Shown piece by piece: positions 60,126-64,000 of a stretch of DNA of 64,000 nucleotides. The notes beneath the pieces were generated by a model. The model was given only the letters and a program-made list of their open reading frames with translations, was not told where the DNA came from and searched no databases. Source of the DNA: Streptomyces varsoviensis (GTDB taxonomy: Bacteria > Actinomycetota > Actinomycetes > Streptomycetales > Streptomycetaceae); the NCBI RefSeq assembly GCF_000718635.1, contig NZ_JOBF01000025.1, forward strand, positions 36,572 to 100,571, in the 5' to 3' direction. Numbering within the stretch: the stretch's first letter is position 1; each line of letters opens with the position of its first letter. A program made the position numbers and the translations under genes.

Positions 60126-61244
60126 GTGAGCGCGAACGCAGCGACTGCCATATGGGACCGCGTCGAGCAGCAGGACTTCCGCAGCCGGGTGCGCGGCGCG
60201 CTGCTCGGCGGCGCGATCGGGGACGCGCTCGGCGCGGGCATCGAGTTCAACTCCCTCGCGGACATCCGCGCGAAGCACGGCGCGGAGGGCGTCACCGACT
60301 ACGTACCGGCGTACGGGCGGCGCGGCGCGGTCACGGACGACACGCAGATGACGCTCTTCACGGTGGACGGCCTGATCCGCGCCCAGGTGCGGCGCGACAC
60401 CGGGGCCTGGCACCCGCCGACCGACGTGCACCGCGCGTACCTGCGGTGGGCGGCCACCCAGCGGGACTGGGGGCCGGACGAGCGTAAGCCGGACGCCGGC
60501 TGGCTCGCCCGCGAGGAATGGCTGTACGCGCGGCGCGCGCCCGGCCGGGCCTGTCTGTCGGGGCTCGGCGACGAGACGATGGGGACGGTGGAACGGCCGA
60601 AGAACCCGGACTCGAAGGGGTGCGGGGCCGTGATGCGATCCGCGCCGTTCGGGCTGCTGGTCGGGTGGGAGCCGGAGCTGGTCTTCCAGCTCGCCGTGGA
60701 ATGCGGCGCGCAGACGCACGGCCACCCCACCGGCTACCTGGCGGCGGGCGCTTTCGCCGTCATCATGCACGGTCTGGCGCGCGGCGAGTCGTTGGACGGT
60801 TCGGTGCAGCGGGCGCTCGCGCTGCTCGCGGCGCGCCCCGGCCACGAGGAGACGGCGGACGCGCTCAAGCAGGCGCTCGGGGCCGTACGGCAGGGGCTCC
60901 CCTCGGCGGAACGCGTCGAGTCGCTGGGCGAGGGGTGGACGGCCGAGGAGGCGCTGTCGATGGGCCTCTACTGCGCGCTGGTCGCCGAGGACGTACGCCA
61001 TGGGCTGCTGCTCGCCGTGAACCACAGCGGAGACTCGGACTCCACCGGCTCCATCTGCGGCAATCTGCTGGGCGCGATGCACGGGGAGACGGCGCTGCCG
61101 CCGGGCTGGCTCGCGGAGCTGGAGGGGCGGGCCACGGTGCTGGAACTGGCCGACGACTTCGCCATGGAGATGACGCAGGGCGCGGCGCTGCACGGCCCGG
61201 CGGGCTCGACGCCGGCGTGGCTGGAGCGGTACCCGCGCTCGTAG
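60126..61244 (+). CDS. ADP-ribosylglycohydrolase (DraG/ARH family)
   Basis: 372 aa. The N-terminal GALLGGAIGDALGAGIEF, the DDTQM metal motif near residue 75 and the C-terminal NHSGDSDSTGSICGNLLGA are the hallmark Mg-binding segments of DraG-type enzymes. It removes ADP-ribose from a modified protein, nucleic acid or metabolite. The GTG at 60126 has GGAGG 7 nt upstream and is preferred over an in-frame GTG at 60096. No cognate ADP-ribosyltransferase is adjacent. Confidence 0.9.
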   Translation: MSANAATAIWDRVEQQDFRSRVRGALLGGAIGDALGAGIEFNSLADIRAKHGAEGVTDYVPAYGRRGAVTDDTQMTLFTVDGLIRAQVRRDTGAWHPPTDVHRAYLRWAATQRDWGPDERKPDAGWLAREEWLYARRAPGRACLSGLGDETMGTVERPKNPDSKGCGAVMRSAPFGLLVGWEPELVFQLAVECGAQTHGHPTGYLAAGAFAVIMHGLARGESLDGSVQRALALLAARPGHEETADALKQALGAVRQGLPSAERVESLGEGWTAEEALSMGLYCALVAEDVRHGLLLAVNHSGDSDSTGSICGNLLGAMHGETALPPGWLAELEGRATVLELADDFAMEMTQGAALHGPAGSTPAWLERYPRS

Positions 61245-61286
61245 CGCTCGTGCCGCTCGTAGGGGCGGGGGTGTGTGGGGGCGGGG

Positions 61287-61363
61287 TGCCTCGTACGGGC
61301 GGCGGGTCCTCGTACGGGCGGCGGGGCCTCGTACGCGCGCCGGGGGCCTCGTACGGGCGGCGG
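61287..61363. repeat. 19-bp tandem repeat, four copies
   Basis: Four units of about 19 bp built on CCTCGTACGGGCGGCGG, between the convergent DraG-like and Nudix genes. Confidence 0.8.
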
Positions 61364-61370
61364 CCGTGGG

Positions 61371-61871
61371 CTACTGTCCGCAGCCCTCGCCCGTAACGGC
61401 CCAGCGCGGATCGATCCGTCCGAGCCAGGCGTCCTGCCCGTCGGCCAGGGGCGCTACGAGCGGCAGCGGGACGAACCGGCAGGCGAAGGCGAGGCCGTGG
61501 TCGCCGCCGCCGCCGCTGACCTGATGGACCCAGGCGTCTCGTGGGGCGGTGTCCGGTGCGGCCTGGAGGTGGAGGAAGGTGGTGCGGCGGGGCTGCCCGG
61601 TGTCGGGGTGGGGCTTGTCCTCCACCGCGAGGCGTCGGAGCACGGTGGCGGTCAGCAGCCCGGTCTCCTCGGCGACTTCGCGGAGGGCGGCTGCCTCGGG
61701 AGTCTCGCCGGGGGCGACGCCGCCGGCCGGGACCTGGGTGCCGGCGTCGGGCGCGCCGATGTGGTCGAAGACCAGGAGTTCGGGGACGGCGCGCAGGCGG
61801 ATCACGTAGGCGGCGACGCGGATTCTGGGACGTATGGGGGCAGTCAGGGCGCTGCTTCCGGGGTGGGGCAT
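61371..61871 (-). CDS. Nudix hydrolase
   Basis: 166 aa. The Nudix box runs from GGVAPGETPEAAALREVAEE to TGL at about residues 50-72 and satisfies the Gx5Ex7REUxEExGU pattern completely. It hydrolyses a nucleoside diphosphate linked to another group. The rest of the protein (PHPDTGQPRRTTFLHLQA, HGLAFACRFVPL) does not identify the substrate. It lies 36 bp downstream of the TetR gene on the same strand and may be co-transcribed with it. Confidence 0.9.
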   Translation of the reverse strand: MPHPGSSALTAPIRPRIRVAAYVIRLRAVPELLVFDHIGAPDAGTQVPAGGVAPGETPEAAALREVAEETGLLTATVLRRLAVEDKPHPDTGQPRRTTFLHLQAAPDTAPRDAWVHQVSGGGGDHGLAFACRFVPLPLVAPLADGQDAWLGRIDPRWAVTGEGCGQ

Positions 61872-61907
61872 CCCGGCGGTATCAAGGGTTGGTGGCCGGT
61901 GCCGCGC

Positions 61908-62525
61908 CTAATTTCCCTGCTGGAGGCCGCGCAGGTGGCGGCGGAGTACGTGCCGGGCGGCGTCCGGGGTGGTGTGGCCGGGGTGGAGGACGAGCTGGAA
62001 GGCGAGGCCGTCGAGGAGGGCGGTCAGGCGCAGGCTCTCCACCTCGATGTCGGTGCCGGGCGGCAGGCCGCCGAGGCGGTCGGCTTCGCTCAGTACGTGC
62101 GCCATCAGCGACCGCTTGGAGTCGTGCATCTCCTGGGAGCGTGGCTGTAGTTCGGGGCGGGTGCGGGCGGCGCTGGTGAAGGCGAGCCAGAGCACGGCTT
62201 CCGCGTGGCGTGCCTCGTCGAGCGGGAGCAGTTCGGCGAGGAGTTCCTCGGTGCCGACCGCGCGGTCGATGGGGGAGGCCGGGTCGAGGATTTCGTCGGC
62301 GTGCGCGCGTACGCGGCGGTCGGTGCGGCGGCTCAGCTCGTCCATGGCGAAGATCATCAGCTCCGCGTGGTCGGCGAAGTAGTGGCGTACCGACCCGATG
62401 GCGAGCCCGGCCTCGTCGGCGACGTTGCGCAGCGAGGCGTGTTCCAGGCCGTCCCTGCCGACGACGCGGAAGACGGCCTCGGCCACTTCTTGGCGGCGGG
62501 CTTCGGGATCGACGATCTTCGGCAT
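61908..62525 (-). CDS. TetR-family regulator (second)
   Basis: 205 aa. The helix-turn-helix is at ~residues 30-52 (ASLRNVADEAGLAIGSVRHYFADH). A BetI-like C-terminal domain follows. It is divergent from a DUF1453-like membrane gene with 67 bp between the start codons. Two 16-bp partial palindromes in that gap are likely autoregulatory operators. These differ completely from CTGACGNNNCGTCAG, so this TetR is a poor candidate for the catabolic regulon. Confidence 0.9.
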   Translation of the reverse strand: MPKIVDPEARRQEVAEAVFRVVGRDGLEHASLRNVADEAGLAIGSVRHYFADHAELMIFAMDELSRRTDRRVRAHADEILDPASPIDRAVGTEELLAELLPLDEARHAEAVLWLAFTSAARTRPELQPRSQEMHDSKRSLMAHVLSEADRLGGLPPGTDIEVESLRLTALLDGLAFQLVLHPGHTTPDAARHVLRRHLRGLQQGN

Positions 62526-62535
62526 GTTGCCTTTA

Positions 62536-62551
62536 TAGCACGAGCAGGCTA
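62536..62551. promoter_or_regulatory. Candidate TetR operator, TAGC-N8-GCTA
   Basis: TAGCACGAGCAGGCTA, with 4-bp outer arms, 11 bp upstream of the TetR start. A similar element lies 25 bp away. Confidence 0.5.
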
Positions 62552-62560
62552 AATTCTTTT

Positions 62561-62576
62561 TGGCAAGGTTGAGCTA
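62561..62576. promoter_or_regulatory. Candidate TetR operator, TGGC-N8-GCTA
   Basis: TGGCAAGGTTGAGCTA, of the same length and form as the 62536 site with one arm mismatch, 17 bp upstream of the membrane-protein gene. Confidence 0.45.
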
Positions 62577-62592
62577 AAAAGGGGGAACGGGA

Positions 62593-63075
62593 ATGAACGG
62601 CTGGCTGGTCGCGGGACTTGTCGTCGCGGGGCTGATCGCCGTGGTGGTCAGACGGCTGCTCGGTGAACCGCTCGCCGTGAGCGATCTGCTCGCGCCCGCC
62701 GCCATCTTCAGCGGCATCGGCATATGGATCCTCTGCGATACGGACGACCTGGCCGCCGGCGACATCGGCTGGGTCGTCGGCGGCGCAGTCCTCGGCACGG
62801 CGCTCGGCGCGGTACGCGGTACGACCGTCCGCGTCTTCGCCAAGGAGGGCGTGCTCTGGCAGCGCTACACCGGCCGCACGTTCCTCGTCATCGTCGGGTC
62901 GCTGCTGGTCATGGCCGTATTCGGGCTCCTCGCCCAAAAGGCCGGCATGCACGCCGACGCCCGCCCGGTCCAACTCTCCATCGGCGTCGGCTTCCTGGGC
63001 GAAGCCCTCGTCGTAGGCCGCCGCGCCCGCACCACCGGCATCCCCTTCGCCCCGGAACGGAGCCGCCTCCGATGA
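62593..63075 (+). CDS. DUF1453/CcdC-like membrane protein
   Basis: 160 aa with four to five membrane segments (WLVAGLVVAGLIAVVV, LLAPAAIFSGIGIWILC, IGWVVGGAVLGTALGAV, FLVIVGSLLVMAVFGLLA, and a weaker last one). A RGTTVRVFAKEGVLWQRYTG loop matches the DUF1453 layout. The start ATG follows AAAGGGGGAA. It is divergent from the TetR gene, which probably represses it. The molecular role of the family is unknown. Confidence 0.8.
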   Translation: MNGWLVAGLVVAGLIAVVVRRLLGEPLAVSDLLAPAAIFSGIGIWILCDTDDLAAGDIGWVVGGAVLGTALGAVRGTTVRVFAKEGVLWQRYTGRTFLVIVGSLLVMAVFGLLAQKAGMHADARPVQLSIGVGFLGEALVVGRRARTTGIPFAPERSRLR

Positions 63076-64000
63076 CACGCCGGCTTCCGACGACACGCCC
63101 GCTTCCGACGACACGCCCGCCGCCGACGGCCGCCCGCCGCGGCGGGGCCGGCGCCCCAAGGGCTCCGCCCTGGGGGGCCTTCGCCGCCCACGCGGCTCGG
63201 TCAGCCGAAGAGCGAGACCCCAGCCACCTCGGGCGCATTGGGGGGAAGGGGGCTGGCGGCATCCCGAGTGGTGGCCCTGGCCACGCACCGGCCCGCGCGG
63301 GGGGCGGGCCGAACGTCCCCACCACTCGGCTGCCGCCGCACGGCTGCCGCCGGGGGGTGGGGCGGCCGCGGAGGCCGCCCGGGGGTGCGCCCCGGCGCGT
63401 GACGGATCGGGCTCTGTGAGGGGGATGTCGCTCGGCTGCCGCCGGGGGCTTTGGGGCTGGGGCCAGAGGGGGGCGGGCTCCGCTGTGCGGCGGTCGGGTT
63501 GTCCTGGGGTGTGCCCGATCTACTGCGGCCGGGGGTTTCGGGGTGGTGGGGCCAGAGAGGGCGCCACTCGCCGCACGGGGCGGGCTCCGTGGGTCTCGGC
63601 GGCCACTTGGCCCCTCGGCTGCCGCCGGGGACTTTGGTGGCGGCGGGGTTAGAGGGGGGCCGCCCCACAGCGGTCGGGTTGTGCGGGGCGCTTGGCTGCG
63701 GTAGAGGGTTTTGGCACGGCGGGGCCGGCCGGGGAAGGCACCGCGGCACGGGGGTTGGATTGTGCGGGGGCTCTGCCGCCACTCGGCTGGCGTCGGGAGA
63801 GCGCCGCGGGGCAATGGGGCCTTGCACCGCACGGTGGTCGGAGCGTGTGGGCGCGTTGCCGCACCACCACTTGGCTGTCACCGGGGTGAATGTGAACTCA
63901 GCGCGCGACGACACATCGGGATCGCGCTGGTGGACCAGGTCGCCGCGGACACCCGTCCGTGACGAAGGGGCGGTTGACGCCGGGTTCAAGAACGCGGTCA
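63076..64000. other. Gene-free region with degenerate GC-rich repeats, 925 bp
   Basis: No gene is supported on either strand. Around 63437, 63521, 63617 and 63697 there are four degenerate copies of an ~80-bp element beginning near GGCTGCCGCCGGGG and ending in GGTCGGGTTGT-like sequence. Long open frames here come from the composition. The last bases may belong to a gene that continues outside the window. Confidence 0.5.

Noticed and set aside
63201..63989. Pro/Arg-rich minus-strand frame at the right edge
   Set aside because: Low complexity only, no start signal; follows the degenerate repeats.
1..64000. Mobile island or CRISPR content
   Set aside because: No integrase, transposase, attachment-site tRNA, CRISPR array or cas gene seen; base composition is even throughout.

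Overview
The window is high-GC actinobacterial DNA and almost certainly Streptomyces. Codon third positions are strongly GC-rich, GTG and TTG starts are common, and the central locus reads as the Streptomyces secondary-metabolism regulators afsK (29208-32081), afsS (38939-39208) and afsR (39414-42344), with a KbpA-like gene (27652-28440) beside afsK and the F420 gene fbiC at 53751-56351. No rRNA, tRNA, CRISPR array, transposase or integrase was found.

Layout. 1-2255: the 3' part of a membrane Ser/Thr kinase-like gene. 2.2-26.3 kb: the first arm of a large CoA-thioester catabolic cluster. It holds an acyl-CoA ligase, an amidohydrolase, four acyl-CoA dehydrogenases, a cyclase-family hydrolase, an SDR, aldehyde and alcohol dehydrogenases, an enoyl-CoA hydratase, a flavin reductase, an ADP-forming acyl-CoA synthetase, a DoxX-like membrane protein, a DUF35 protein, an SCP-x-type thiolase and a Ddn-like F420 protein. 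A few ordinary genes lie among them (anti-sigma-type ATPase, four-helix membrane protein, GNAT, PNPOx). 26.7-32.1 kb: TetR, kbpA-like gene, afsK. 33.9-38.3 kb: the second catabolic arm, an operon of thiolase-fold aldolase, DUF35 protein and enoyl-CoA hydratase, divergent from another acyl-CoA ligase. 38.5-42.3 kb: a small secreted peptide with AfsS-like motifs, afsS, afsR. 42.5-49.1 kb: the third arm, with a second amidohydrolase, two luciferase-like oxidoreductases, an SDR and a D-aminoacylase-type amidohydrolase. 49.1-63.1 kb: membrane glycosyltransferase, PHP-family exported hydrolase, F420-type oxidoreductase, fbiC, a Pro/Gln-rich membrane protein, a winged-helix protein, a DraG-like hydrolase, a Nudix protein, and a TetR/DUF1453 divergent pair. 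63.1-64.0 kb: no gene I can support.

The main observation is a 15-bp palindrome, CTGACGNNNCGTCAG, present twelve times (plus one weak copy at the TetR start codon). The copies sit just upstream of catabolic transcription units in all three arms. I read this as one repressor regulon, probably TetR-controlled, for breakdown of an unidentified carboxylic acid through CoA thioesters. The parts resemble steroid side-chain catabolism (paired ACADs, Ltp-like thiolase folds with DUF35 partners, Ddn and F420 oxidoreductases), but no steroid ring-cleavage genes are present. The catabolic genes lie on both sides of the afs locus and also between afsK and afsS. Comparisons with named proteins are from memory; no database search was run.
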